A stretch of 64,000 nt of DNA. Origin: SVTX01 sp045602385 (GTDB lineage Bacteria > Bacillota > Clostridia > Oscillospirales > CAG-272). Under the pieces are notes generated by a model that did no database searches, was not told the DNA's origin, and saw only the letters and a program-made list of their open reading frames with translations. Position 1 is the first letter of the stretch. Each line of letters starts with the position of its first letter. Where the stretch lies: positions 7,054 to 71,053 of the forward strand of contig JAZSBL010000025.1 in assembly GCA_045602385.1 (NCBI GenBank), in the 5' to 3' direction. Of the stretch, positions 45,060-53,061 are shown piece after piece. The translations under genes were made by a program, and so were the position numbers.

Positions 45060-46279
45060 ACAGAAATCTCCGTCAAATTATACATTTCAACGTATTCGTT
45101 GTTATCTTTGAGTCCGTAGGTAGCCGCGCAAGACACACAACGACTTGTTACATCCTCTGTTTTACTCATTGTTGTTATTGCCTGATAGATTGCATCAACA
45201 TCGCAAAACGGAACACAGACGCCACAACCAACTCCGTCCTCGGCAACAACCGCGCGCTCAACTATCTCTTCACACGCTGTACCCTTGTATACAACAATCG
45301 GCGTTCCACAAGCCATCGCCTCAACCGTGGTAAGACCAAACGTTTCTTCCCTGCTTGGATTTACAAAAATATCCGCCGCGGTGTACCACTGCGCGAGCTC
45401 TGTTGCGTTTTTCGTTCTCGTGATCTTTATAATGTTATCGGGCAGCTCAGCCACCTGCTTGTCGGTAAGCCCAACAAGAACTACCTTATATGTGTCGTCA
45501 AGCATTTGGGACAACTTTACAAAATCGTCAAGGCCCTTTGCCTTACCCCAATTCTGCGCCACTCCGATTACTATTTTCTTGTTTTCAAGGCCGTATTTTT
45601 CACGGATATCGCTCTCTGTGGGCTTGAATGTACTCGTATCTATTCCGTTATGTACGACCTTTACGGGGTATTCCCTCAAAAATGACTGCTTTACAAGATC
45701 GGCAAGCCATTGCGAGGGCGTTATGATGGTCATATCCTTCACACCCGTGAACGCAGCTTTTTTTCTTGTAAAATTATTCTCTGCGTTACTAAACACCTTA
45801 GACGAGGGATAAACGTGCTTTTGTGGGCAATTTCCACATTTGGTCTGCCACTTGTTGCATTGTGCCAACATGAAATGGGCACAATGCCCCGTAAACGACC
45901 AGCAATCGTGGAGTGTCCAAAACACCTTTTTATCTGCCTTTTTGAGATAATCAAACAGTATCTCTACGTTGATGCAATATCCGTGAAGGTTGTGCAAATG
46001 GATTATATCGGGATCGTACTCCTCGATCTTGGCTACAAGCTCCTTTGTTGCCTTTTTTGCGTTGAAGCCCTCGTTATCAAAGATTCGCGCCATAACGCCA
46101 TTGAATTTAACATCAAGTCCGCCGCCAATGCGCCAAGAATCCTCGGGCGCGTAGAATGCCTCTCTCGCCGCCGCTATCTTGCACTCGTGCCCCTGCTCTT
46201 TGAGGGTATCGTATATTCCGTTCATTATGCGCGGCGGTCCGCCAACGCTGAAAAACGAATTTATCTGTAAGACCTTCAT
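45056..46279 (-). CDS. GT4-type glycosyltransferase with Cys-rich insert
   Basis: Protein of 407 residues. N-terminal half: MKVLQINSFFSVGGPPRIMN, IIHLHNLHGYCINVEILFDY, FWTLHDCWSFTGHCAHFMLA and a Cys cluster CNKWQTKCGNCPQKHVYPSS, a pattern known from a subgroup of GT4 enzymes in colanic-acid-like loci. C-terminal half: IGVAQNWGKAKGLDDFVKLS, YTAADIFVNPSREETFGLTT, VEAMACGTPIVVYKGTACEE. GGGGAG precedes the ATG. The Cys cluster may bind a metal. Specificity unknown. Confidence 0.92.
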   Translation of the reverse strand: MKVLQINSFFSVGGPPRIMNGIYDTLKEQGHECKIAAAREAFYAPEDSWRIGGGLDVKFNGVMARIFDNEGFNAKKATKELVAKIEEYDPDIIHLHNLHGYCINVEILFDYLKKADKKVFWTLHDCWSFTGHCAHFMLAQCNKWQTKCGNCPQKHVYPSSKVFSNAENNFTRKKAAFTGVKDMTIITPSQWLADLVKQSFLREYPVKVVHNGIDTSTFKPTESDIREKYGLENKKIVIGVAQNWGKAKGLDDFVKLSQMLDDTYKVVLVGLTDKQVAELPDNIIKITRTKNATELAQWYTAADIFVNPSREETFGLTTVEAMACGTPIVVYKGTACEEIVERAVVAEDGVGCGVCVPFCDVDAIYQAITTMSKTEDVTSRCVSCAATYGLKDNNEYVEMYNLTEISV

Positions 46280-46307
46280 ATTAACTCCCCATCAGTTATT
46301 ATCGAAT

Positions 46308-47348
46308 TCACATTATGTATTTCAAGAAACAGAGTCGTTTTGAACTTGACGCCTTAACCGCCAAACAAGAAAGACTCACTGTAAACACGATAGTCAATAT
46401 AAGCAACAGAAGATTGTGTATATCAAATGCCCCAAACGCCGTCGCGCTGAAAATCGCTTTTAATATCTTGATCACCACGTAATGCAATACGTAGATCATT
46501 GTGCTTGTCTTTCTCATATAGAAGAAAATCGGATTCGGTTTTATTTCGATCGTCAAAGTGAGCCGCATTGCGAAATACGCCATGGGCAACGCCGACAGCC
46601 AAAGAAAGGTGAACGGCGCGTTTAAAAACATTACAGCAACCACAGACTCAACTCCAAGCAAAATAAAGAACAAGCCCGTAAGTATTGCGTTCTTTTTGTG
46701 TTCCTTTTTGATTGTCTGTGTTGCCATGATCGCCGCGAGAGCTACGTATGGCAAAGCAAAGTAAAACCCGTTTTGCGTACCGATTATCGGAGTCACGTTC
46801 TTATTGATAAGGGCAATAAATCCCCACTCTGACGTAACACCTAAAAGTGTGGAAAGCATATATCCAAGCAGCCAAAGTGCGCAGGATATTCCAAACACCA
46901 AATATTTATTAAGCACACAGGAAAGCAGAAAAACGATCAAGCTTCCCCATATCAGCGCCGACATGAACCAAAGCGGACTTCCGTTGGTTGTGAAAACAAA
47001 TTGCTTCAAATACCACATCGGAGAGTTGATATGCGAGCCAAATGCCACATCCACCAAATTAAATATGACAAACCAAATTGCATAAAATCGTATCAACCTC
47101 AGAAAATACGCAAAATAAACTTTGAATTTTTCTTTGAATGTTTCGCAATTCAGCAGTTTCTTAAAAAGGAAATATGACGACGACAAGAAGAAGTATGGCA
47201 CCGCAAAGCGCGTCACAAGCCCTATTCCCGCATCGAGCCAGAATATATTTTCAAAAGGCTTGGCATGGATTACCACCACCAATATGGCACAGATAAACTT
47301 AAACAGATCCACTGCAGCATATTCTTTTTTGTGCTCTGCTTTAATCAT
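46308..47348 (-). CDS. Membrane acyltransferase (acyltransferase 3 family)
   Basis: Protein of 346 residues with about ten helices. AAVDLFKFICAILVVVIHAK holds the catalytic His in the first helix; FAVPYFFLSSSYFLFKKLLN is the next family motif. The form recalls the acyltransferase domain of VanT-like proteins. AGGAG precedes the ATG by about 9 bases. Third acyltransferase of the operon. Target sugar unknown. Confidence 0.87.
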   Translation of the reverse strand: MIKAEHKKEYAAVDLFKFICAILVVVIHAKPFENIFWLDAGIGLVTRFAVPYFFLSSSYFLFKKLLNCETFKEKFKVYFAYFLRLIRFYAIWFVIFNLVDVAFGSHINSPMWYLKQFVFTTNGSPLWFMSALIWGSLIVFLLSCVLNKYLVFGISCALWLLGYMLSTLLGVTSEWGFIALINKNVTPIIGTQNGFYFALPYVALAAIMATQTIKKEHKKNAILTGLFFILLGVESVVAVMFLNAPFTFLWLSALPMAYFAMRLTLTIEIKPNPIFFYMRKTSTMIYVLHYVVIKILKAIFSATAFGAFDIHNLLLLILTIVFTVSLSCLAVKASSSKRLCFLKYIM

Positions 47349-47368
47349 ATATCAAAACTCCTGATTTT

Positions 47369-48544
47369 TTATTCTACCCCTCGTTTTTTCTTGTCTTCAA
47401 ACAGCTTTTTAACTGACGTTATCGAATAAACAAAGAAAGGTCTTAAGTCCTCCCACGAGAAGATCTCATCAACTGTGTTTTTGAAATTAAAGAACGAGGG
47501 CTTTGCAGAAAACCGACTCTTTGACTTTAAAAACCACAGAACATCCATGTGTATATATCTAAGATAGACACCCTCCGGATATTCGGAAAACTCGGTTATC
47601 TCTCCGCCATCCGCCTCGTCAAGAAGCTGGCGCGCGAGGTCTATACCGCACGTAAAGCATATCTTTGCGGTCCCGTTTATTCTGGGGTTTATCTCAAGTA
47701 TTTTTGCAACTCCGTCGCGCGGGTCACGGATAAGGTCGAGTGAGGCATAGCCAGTCCAACCAAGCGCTTTTAAAAGCGCGATGCAATCGTCTTTGATCTT
47801 CTCGTCCTTTATTGTCACATTTATCGTGCTTGAGCCGCCGTTTGTCGGATACCAACGAAGCTTATCCATCAAAATGAAGCTCTTGCATTCACCGCGGTGA
47901 TCCATTACCATTTCAACCTGATATTGGCTTGACGTTTGCGGTATGTACTCTTGCACAAGTGACGCGCCAAACTTTTCCTCGGTCAGCGCAAAAAGCCTTT
48001 CCAACTCTTCTCTGCTCTCAACTACATTAAATCCGTTTGCGCCGTACCCGCTCCTCGGCTTGATAACCAACGGATATTTCCACCCGCTATCATCAAACTC
48101 CGAAAGGCGCGAAAAGATCGCGGTCTTAGGGCATGGTATGCCGTTATCCATGCACACCTGCATGGTCTTTTGCTTATCTGCCGCCATACCAAAAATCTCG
48201 GGTGAGTTAACGGCAATATAAGAATACGCGGAAAGCTCCTCTTTGTGATCTGCAAGGATGGTTGCGGCAAAATCATTCATCGGGACAACAAGATCATATC
48301 TTCCCGTTTCTATCGCTTCTTTTATCCCATTGTACGTGCCTTGCACATCGTGACGGTCGAAAATGCCCATCACCTTCTCGTCGGTATATCGGTAAACATA
48401 TCCCACGTCAAGCTTTGAGGAGCAATACACCGAGACGCAACATCCCTGTAAGGAAAACCCCTTTATCATCGGGAGTACCTGTCTGGATCCGCCGTCAACA
48501 AGCAACACCCTCTTGCCGCTCGTGAGCTTACTTTTTCTCGACAT
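47369..48544 (-). CDS. ATP-grasp ligase of the polysaccharide operon
   Basis: Protein of 391 residues. The CarB/PylC-like ATP-grasp layout is visible: an N-terminal Rossmann-like domain (KRVLLVDGGSRQVLPMIKGF), GRYDLVVPMNDFAATILADH, PLVIKPRSGYGANGFNVV for ATP binding, VQEYIPQTSSQYQVEMVMDH, and AKILEINPRINGTAKICFTC with the metal-binding Glu-x-Asn. ATP-grasp enzymes join a carboxylate to an amine or other nucleophile, so it could couple an amino acid to a sugar carboxylate or amine. Substrate not shown. It overlaps the propeller gene by 17 bases. Confidence 0.88.
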   Translation of the reverse strand: MSRKSKLTSGKRVLLVDGGSRQVLPMIKGFSLQGCCVSVYCSSKLDVGYVYRYTDEKVMGIFDRHDVQGTYNGIKEAIETGRYDLVVPMNDFAATILADHKEELSAYSYIAVNSPEIFGMAADKQKTMQVCMDNGIPCPKTAIFSRLSEFDDSGWKYPLVIKPRSGYGANGFNVVESREELERLFALTEEKFGASLVQEYIPQTSSQYQVEMVMDHRGECKSFILMDKLRWYPTNGGSSTINVTIKDEKIKDDCIALLKALGWTGYASLDLIRDPRDGVAKILEINPRINGTAKICFTCGIDLARQLLDEADGGEITEFSEYPEGVYLRYIHMDVLWFLKSKSRFSAKPSFFNFKNTVDEIFSWEDLRPFFVYSITSVKKLFEDKKKRGVE

Positions 48545-49547
48545 AAATGCACTCTCCGTTTCTTTTCAATGCCATTGTTGTGAACACCACACGGTCGGTA
48601 TTCTCGGTGCCAAGCGGAAAACGCATTACACCGTACTGTAAAATAAGCGGGAAAATATCTTTTTTGAGCTTAAGCTCGTCCTTTATCTCGCTGTTCACAC
48701 TTTTGAGCCTTGCATAGCGGTCAAGCTCGTTCTCGCCACCCTCAACTCCTGTTGATATGAACACCCTGCCGTCCTTGAAGCTTCCACAGCCGTGGCAGGG
48801 GCCCTCGGCGTTTGCAAGTATCTCTAACTTTTTAGTCTGCCTGTCCATTCGGATTATATGGTTCTGATCGGGCACGCTTCCCGCGTCGGTGCCCCACGTC
48901 AGATATTTTTCGTCAAAGCAGATACCGATGGCGCGCCAGTCCTGGCTTCCCTCGCCCACCGTTTCCCAGGTAAGTCCGTTGTCAAAGCTTCGCATCAGCT
49001 TGTTCTCTCTGTCCTCGTCACCCGTACCGAGCCATATACAATTCTCGTACGGATCGTATTTGACAAAGTGTATGTGTCTTACCTCGCTCTTGTCAAGCGT
49101 AAGTATTTTCTCAAAGCTCTTGCCGCCGTCTACACTCCTGTACAGCGCGGTGTCATTCTCTCTGTTCATATTTAGCGTATACTCACCGAAGAACACCGTA
49201 CCGTCAGGCGTTACGCAAACGCCCTGATGTCCCGGCTTGTTTCCGCGAAAGCCGCGGAATTCACTCTTGACCTTGCCGTCAGAGCCAACGAGATACGCCA
49301 CTCTCTTTGCCACCACAAGCACGTCGCCGCCGGGCATGGGCAAAAGGTGGTGTATTCCCTGTCGGAGCAGCTGTCTTGAAAGACGGAGCATGCCGATAAG
49401 CCTCTCTTTTGCGCCGCCAACCGTGTATTTCGGGGTCACTCTCTTTCCCTCGTAATCAACGGCGAAAAAGGCCATGCCCTGCGCTATCCATATTCGTTTT
49501 TCCTCGGTATAGAGGGCTCTGCCCTTTGCAATCCTTTTAAGGTTCAT
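48528..49547 (-). CDS. Soluble beta-propeller protein (BNR/sialidase-like repeats)
   Basis: Protein of 339 residues without signal peptide. Asp-box-like repeats are clear: YRSVDGGKSFEKIL and MRSFDNGLTWETVGEG, with other blades such as DGTVFFGEYTLNMNREND and PYENCIWLGTGDEDRENK. The fold is that of BNR propellers, but it lacks sialidase catalytic residues and would stay in the cytoplasm. A second propeller gene (33934-35235) belongs to the same operon. Its ATG overlaps the glycosyltransferase stop by 11 bases. Function unknown. Confidence 0.75.
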   Translation of the reverse strand: MNLKRIAKGRALYTEEKRIWIAQGMAFFAVDYEGKRVTPKYTVGGAKERLIGMLRLSRQLLRQGIHHLLPMPGGDVLVVAKRVAYLVGSDGKVKSEFRGFRGNKPGHQGVCVTPDGTVFFGEYTLNMNRENDTALYRSVDGGKSFEKILTLDKSEVRHIHFVKYDPYENCIWLGTGDEDRENKLMRSFDNGLTWETVGEGSQDWRAIGICFDEKYLTWGTDAGSVPDQNHIIRMDRQTKKLEILANAEGPCHGCGSFKDGRVFISTGVEGGENELDRYARLKSVNSEIKDELKLKKDIFPLILQYGVMRFPLGTENTDRVVFTTMALKRNGECIYVEKK

Positions 49548-50745
49548 AAGTTTTCACCGTTTCGTTGATTTCTTCTTCAAGCTTGTCCATATAGGTCTCA
49601 AGCGTGAAGTTCTCCGCGAAATATTTTCTTGCGTTCTCTCCCACAGAAGAATATTTTTCGGGGTTATCTATATAGTCTGCCATTATCTCGGCAAGACCCT
49701 TATAGTCGCCTGCCGCAACGCAAGCTCCGCAATCCGCCTCGCGTATGGCCTCGTTTGCCGCACCGTTGATTGCCGCCAATATCGGCTTGCCTGTGGTCAT
49801 ATATACCTGCAATTTGCCGGGCATGGTGTTTCCTACGGCATTGTTTCCTCGAAGCGTGAGGATCAGCGCGTCCGCTTTTTTATAGAACGCGGGCATGTCC
49901 TCCCTCTTTTGATTGCCGTAGAATATAAATTTGTCCTTGACTCCAAGTTCCTCTGCAAGTTTCTCAAGCTCCTCTTTCTTTGATCCGTCGCCGACCATGT
50001 GAACGGCGAAATCATTTCTGCCTTTAAGCTCCGCGGCCGCCCTCACAAGCACGTCAAGAGTCTGTCCCTTGCCCATGTTGCCCGCGTACATAAAGTCAAC
50101 TATTCCGTTGTCCTCCGCGCGCATGTCGATATCAAGAAGTCTTGTGTCGGCATGCTGAGGAATGTAGCTCATTTTCGACCTGTCAATTCCAAGCTCGGTC
50201 TCAAAGTAGTCGATAAACGGTCTTGACGTGACCGCAACACGGTCGCAAGCCATATAAAGCTTTCTTGAAAAGCTCTTAACGTATCCGTATATCGGGCCTC
50301 TGCTCATCTTAAGCATACCCTGCGCCGACTCGGGCCATATGTCAAGGCAATAGCAGATAAGCGGCACGCGGTGCTTTTTAGCATACGCCACCGCCGGCTC
50401 AAGCATTAGCACCGGCGAGAGCTGGTAGCATATAACTACATCAAAATCTCCGTCAAGCGCGAGTGCTTTTTTCTTTCCGTTTCTCGCAAAGCTGTAATAA
50501 TTCAACACAAGATGAACCGGGTCTCGTCGTCTTGGAGTAATATTGCAACGTATAACCTTAACTCCGTCAATTTCCTCCTCGCACCTCTTGCAGTCCTCAT
50601 ATCCTTCAAATATATCTCCTGCAGGATAGTTTGGGAGCCCTGTAAGTACTGTTACCTTATGTCCTCTTTTTACAAGGGCGGGGGCTATCTCGTTTATTTG
50701 AAATTGCTCGGGATAATAATACTGGCTTACTATTAATATCTTCAC
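49537..50745 (-). CDS. GT4-type glycosyltransferase, WbuB-like
   Basis: Protein of 402 residues starting at a GTG (50745) with a perfect AGGAGGGG upstream; the frame is open 24 codons more, into the end of the intergenic space. Opening KILIVSQYYYPEQFQINEIA, CYCLDIWPESAQGML and the end motif MPGKLQVYMTTGKPILAAIN are the features of the WbuB subgroup. In E. coli WbuB is reported to transfer L-FucNAc, and CapE-CapF-CapG for that sugar are in this operon, so L-FucNAc as donor is a reasonable guess. It directly follows the initiating transferase gene. Confidence 0.9.
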   Translation of the reverse strand: MKILIVSQYYYPEQFQINEIAPALVKRGHKVTVLTGLPNYPAGDIFEGYEDCKRCEEEIDGVKVIRCNITPRRRDPVHLVLNYYSFARNGKKKALALDGDFDVVICYQLSPVLMLEPAVAYAKKHRVPLICYCLDIWPESAQGMLKMSRGPIYGYVKSFSRKLYMACDRVAVTSRPFIDYFETELGIDRSKMSYIPQHADTRLLDIDMRAEDNGIVDFMYAGNMGKGQTLDVLVRAAAELKGRNDFAVHMVGDGSKKEELEKLAEELGVKDKFIFYGNQKREDMPAFYKKADALILTLRGNNAVGNTMPGKLQVYMTTGKPILAAINGAANEAIREADCGACVAAGDYKGLAEIMADYIDNPEKYSSVGENARKYFAENFTLETYMDKLEEEINETVKTYEP

Positions 50746-50770
50746 TCTAGTCCCCTCCTTTGCGCATAAT

Positions 50771-51466
50771 TTATTTAAGTATTTCTTCTCTTTCCTCAAC
50801 CTCAACGGCTGAAACAAGCTCTGTCATTATCTTTTTAGGCTTCTTGCCAAACACGGTTGCAATGATCGCGACCACCGTGTACCATATCATCTTAACGTCA
50901 TACCACACGCCCATTTTAGAGGGGTAATACGCCTCAAGCTCAAGTCGGGTGGGCAGAACGAGTCTTTCATAGTCGCTCTCGTCCTCAACCGTGTCGCCGT
51001 ATATGTAGTCGTATATCGCGGACGGGCTTGTAAGTCCCGGACGGACCGATGCCGCAATGCCGTACTTACCCGATCTCATGGTAGCAACCTGATCCATTGC
51101 CGCGGGACGTGGGCCTACCACCGACATGTCGCCGATAAGCACGTTTAAAAGCTGGGGCAGCTCGTCTATCTTGGTCTTGCGCATAAGATTTCCAAAGGCA
51201 AATATCCTGTTTGTGTCAGCCTTGAAGGACGCCTCACTCTTCTCGCTCTCCTTCTTCGGCACTCTCATGCTTCTGAACTTGAACATCGCAAACTCGCGGT
51301 TGTCCTTGCCCACGCGTCTTGCAACATAGAAGATCGGACCGAAATCCGACACCAGAATGCCTATTATGGCAATTATCCATATAGGCGCAGTGACCGTAAT
51401 TCCCGCAAGCGCGGCAAGTATATCAAACGCTCTTTTTATGAAAAAATAACCTTTTCTTTTCTTCAT
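50771..51466 (-). CDS. Initiating sugar-phosphate transferase (bacterial sugar transferase family)
   Basis: Protein of 231 residues. One N-terminal helix (FDILAALAGITVTAPIWIIA) and the catalytic domain: FAMFKFRSMRVPKK, RKTKIDELPQLLNVLIGDMS, VVGPRPAAMDQVATM. This short form without the extra N-terminal domains is usual for PglC-like enzymes. It moves a sugar-1-phosphate from a UDP-sugar to undecaprenyl phosphate to begin each repeat unit. The start at 51466 has GGGGGA upstream. A tail of 40 residues with VSAVEVEEREEI is extra. Confidence 0.93.
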   Translation of the reverse strand: MKKRKGYFFIKRAFDILAALAGITVTAPIWIIAIIGILVSDFGPIFYVARRVGKDNREFAMFKFRSMRVPKKESEKSEASFKADTNRIFAFGNLMRKTKIDELPQLLNVLIGDMSVVGPRPAAMDQVATMRSGKYGIAASVRPGLTSPSAIYDYIYGDTVEDESDYERLVLPTRLELEAYYPSKMGVWYDVKMIWYTVVAIIATVFGKKPKKIMTELVSAVEVEEREEILK

Positions 51467-51484
51467 TTTGTCCCCCAAAAACAT

Positions 51485-51586
51485 GCAATTTTGACCCTAA
51501 AACCGCATTTTTGACATTCCTCTATACACAACTGTGGCGCAAGAGCCGCCCTGACGCGTCACCCTTGCGCAACAAAAATTCAATGA
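51485..51586 (-). other. Structured gap between the deacetylase and initiating transferase genes
   Basis: Reading leftward, GCGCAAG and CTTGCGC (within about 51530-51576) can pair over a GC-rich middle (GACGCGTC). It is the longest spacer in the first part of the operon apart from the licD/tagD remnants. It could be a partial terminator or RNA-processing site. Confidence 0.35.
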
Positions 51587-52267
51587 TTATACTATTCTCC
51601 TGAGCACGCACTCAAACGCCTCTGCGTACTCACAGCCCGACTGCGCGCCACGATATGCCGCAAGACCCAAGATCGCCTCTTCGCTTCTCGGATGCGGGTA
51701 GGGGCGCATAACCCCCCTGTATGCCGCCAACGCGTTAAGCTTTACGTCAACTCCGCCTCTGCCGACCTCAACGTAGGTGTTGGGAACAAATTTATTCATC
51801 GCGCTATTGACCGCCCACTCGGTAGAGGAAAGCACCTCCATAAACCAAAGCTCTGAGAGTGGCTTAACTGTATCTCTCCTTTGGAAGAGCCTGATTGCCG
51901 CCTGACATGCAAGCGAGGTGTGCAAATGGTCGTTGTTTGTATCCGACGGATGATGTGTAATTACCACATCGGGCTCCGAATCAGCTATCGCCTTCTCGAT
52001 GAATTGCACCAAGTGGAGATGCGGAACTGTATTCATTTCAATGTTGGGAAAATCTCCCTCATATATCTTGCCCACGCCAAGCAGCTTGGTGCTTTCATAA
52101 AGATCGCTCTCAAGCTCCTTGTCCTCGGGACGGAACGCCCTGGCCTTGGCCTCGGCACACATAATGCATACGTCCACCGCGTGACCCTCACTTGTAAGCT
52201 TATGTATCGTGGCACCCGCGCCCAGCACCTCATCGTCGGGATGAGCAACAACAAGTAAATACTTCAC
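51587..52267 (-). CDS. PIG-L/LmbE-type deacetylase
   Basis: Protein of 226 residues. The zinc motif AHPDDEVLGAG stands at residues 8-18 and the second His motif ITHHPSDTNNDH at about 108-119. Such enzymes remove N-acetyl groups from GlcNAc-linked substrates. The start is a GTG at 52267 with GGGAG upstream; the 59 open codons before it lie in the promoter region. First gene of the 26-kb polysaccharide operon, so it may deacetylate the lipid-linked or nucleotide sugar. Confidence 0.92.
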   Translation of the reverse strand: MKYLLVVAHPDDEVLGAGATIHKLTSEGHAVDVCIMCAEAKARAFRPEDKELESDLYESTKLLGVGKIYEGDFPNIEMNTVPHLHLVQFIEKAIADSEPDVVITHHPSDTNNDHLHTSLACQAAIRLFQRRDTVKPLSELWFMEVLSSTEWAVNSAMNKFVPNTYVEVGRGGVDVKLNALAAYRGVMRPYPHPRSEEAILGLAAYRGAQSGCEYAEAFECVLRRIV

Positions 52268-52360
52268 AATTATCTCCCACGCGCCTGTTTTTGGGCAAAA
52301 AGAATACCGAAAGTGGCAAAATTGATCCAAATCGGCGCGCTTATTAATATATTTTATATT

Positions 52361-52389
52361 ATTATAACATAGTATGTAGGCGTTGTCAA
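52361..52389 (-). promoter_or_regulatory. Consensus promoter of the polysaccharide operon
   Basis: Minus strand TTGACA (52389-52384), 17 bases, TATAAT (52366-52361). The leader is about 87 bases to the GTG start. I found no other convincing promoter on this strand down to 25.8 kb. Confidence 0.92.
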
Positions 52390-52514
52390 CAATATTTATA
52401 AGCGAATAATACAAAATGTACTGCTTTTTATGTCTTTTCACCATAACATAAATGAATTTAGCGCAATAAAAGCCGCACCAAATAATAAAAATTAATTTTT
52501 TTTCAAAAAAACTA

Positions 52515-52543
52515 TTGAAAAAAGCATTTTAGTGTGATATAAT
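52515..52543 (+). promoter_or_regulatory. Promoter of tRNA-Trp
   Basis: TTGAAA (52515-52520), 17 bases, TATAAT (52538-52543), 29 bases before the tRNA. Confidence 0.85.
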
Positions 52544-52571
52544 ATATCGGTCGCAGGAAAAAGCGACAAAT

Positions 52572-52647
52572 AGGGGTATAGCTCAGTTGGTAGAGTACCG
52601 GTCTCCAAAACCGTGGGTCGTGGGTTCGAGCCCTTCTGCCCCTGCCA
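52572..52647 (+). tRNA. trnW: tRNA-Trp (anticodon CCA)
   Basis: Cloverleaf of 76 bases: acceptor AGGGGTA / TGCCCCT, D arm GCTC..GAGT, anticodon loop CTCCAAA with CCA, T arm GTGGG-TTCGAGC-CC, discriminator G and encoded CCA end (52645-52647). Discriminator G is as expected for Trp. A terminator follows after 3 bases. Confidence 0.97.
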
Positions 52648-52650
52648 AAA

Positions 52651-52686
52651 ATATCGGATAGCCAGTCGGCTATCCGATATTTTTTT
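52651..52686 (+). terminator. Terminator of tRNA-Trp
   Basis: ATATCGGATAGCC / GGCTATCCGATAT, a perfect 13-base-pair stem with 4-base loop, then TTTTTT. The inner part is duplicated at 52851. Confidence 0.95.
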
Positions 52687-52769
52687 GTGGCAGAGGCAGA
52701 AGAGGCGAGAAATCACGGCGAGGCTTCGCCGAGCCGCGGCGATGTTTACGGTTTTGCTTGCAAAATGAC
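52657..52769. repeat. 113-base direct repeat, copy 1
   Basis: Begins within the tRNA terminator (GATAGCCAGTCGGCTATCCG) and ends GCTTGCAAAATGAC. The same 113-base segment, with a handful of differences, recurs at 52851-52963, a constant offset of 194 bases. Inside are small palindromes (CGGCGAGGCTTCGCCG). Confidence 0.9.
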
Positions 52770-52850
52770 GGCATTAAAGCCGTCAAGTAAACTCGCAATT
52801 TGCCCCATCGGGGCAAATATAGGTTCAGAGCCCGCGAGCTTAAAATTGCC
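52770..52850. other. Hairpin-rich spacer between the two direct repeats
   Basis: GACGGC..GCCGTC (52767-52784), ATTTGCCCC..GGGGCAAAT (about 52798-52818) and CTCGC..GCGAG (about 52790/52834) can pair. No ORF is convincing. It may be part of a duplicated repeat unit or a structured RNA. Confidence 0.4.
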
Positions 52851-52963
52851 GATAGCCAGTCGGCTATCCGATATTATTTTGTGGCAGAGGCAGAAGAGGC
52901 GAGAAATCACGGCGAGGCTTCGCCGAGCCACGGCGAAGTTTACGGTTTTGCTTGCAAAATGAC
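52851..52963. repeat. 113-base direct repeat, copy 2
   Basis: Second copy of 52657-52769, including a copy of the tRNA terminator stem whose T run is now TATTATTTT. Confidence 0.9.
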
Positions 52964-52993
52964 ATGTTGCACATAGCCACTCAAATATTACAT

Positions 52994-53031
52994 AAAAAGC
53001 GCAGAGAGCTTTCGCCCTCTGCGCAATTTTT
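52994..53031 (-). terminator. Terminator of the large lipoprotein gene
   Basis: TTGCGCAGAG / CTCTGCGC stem on the minus strand, then TTTTTATG, about 30 bases after the stop at 53062. Confidence 0.9.
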
Positions 53032-53061
53032 TATTTACGACTTAATGTCGTTAAGATCCGA

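Noticed and set aside
52492..52716. Minus-strand ORF of 74 codons across the tRNA-Trp
   Set aside because: It is the antisense of the tRNA and its terminator (it reads GSNPRPTVLETGTLPTELYP-like, a known artefact of tRNA translation).
52657..52963. Direct repeats as a CRISPR or att pair
   Set aside because: Only two 113-base units with an 81-base spacer; no cas genes, and no integrase is present to support att sites.
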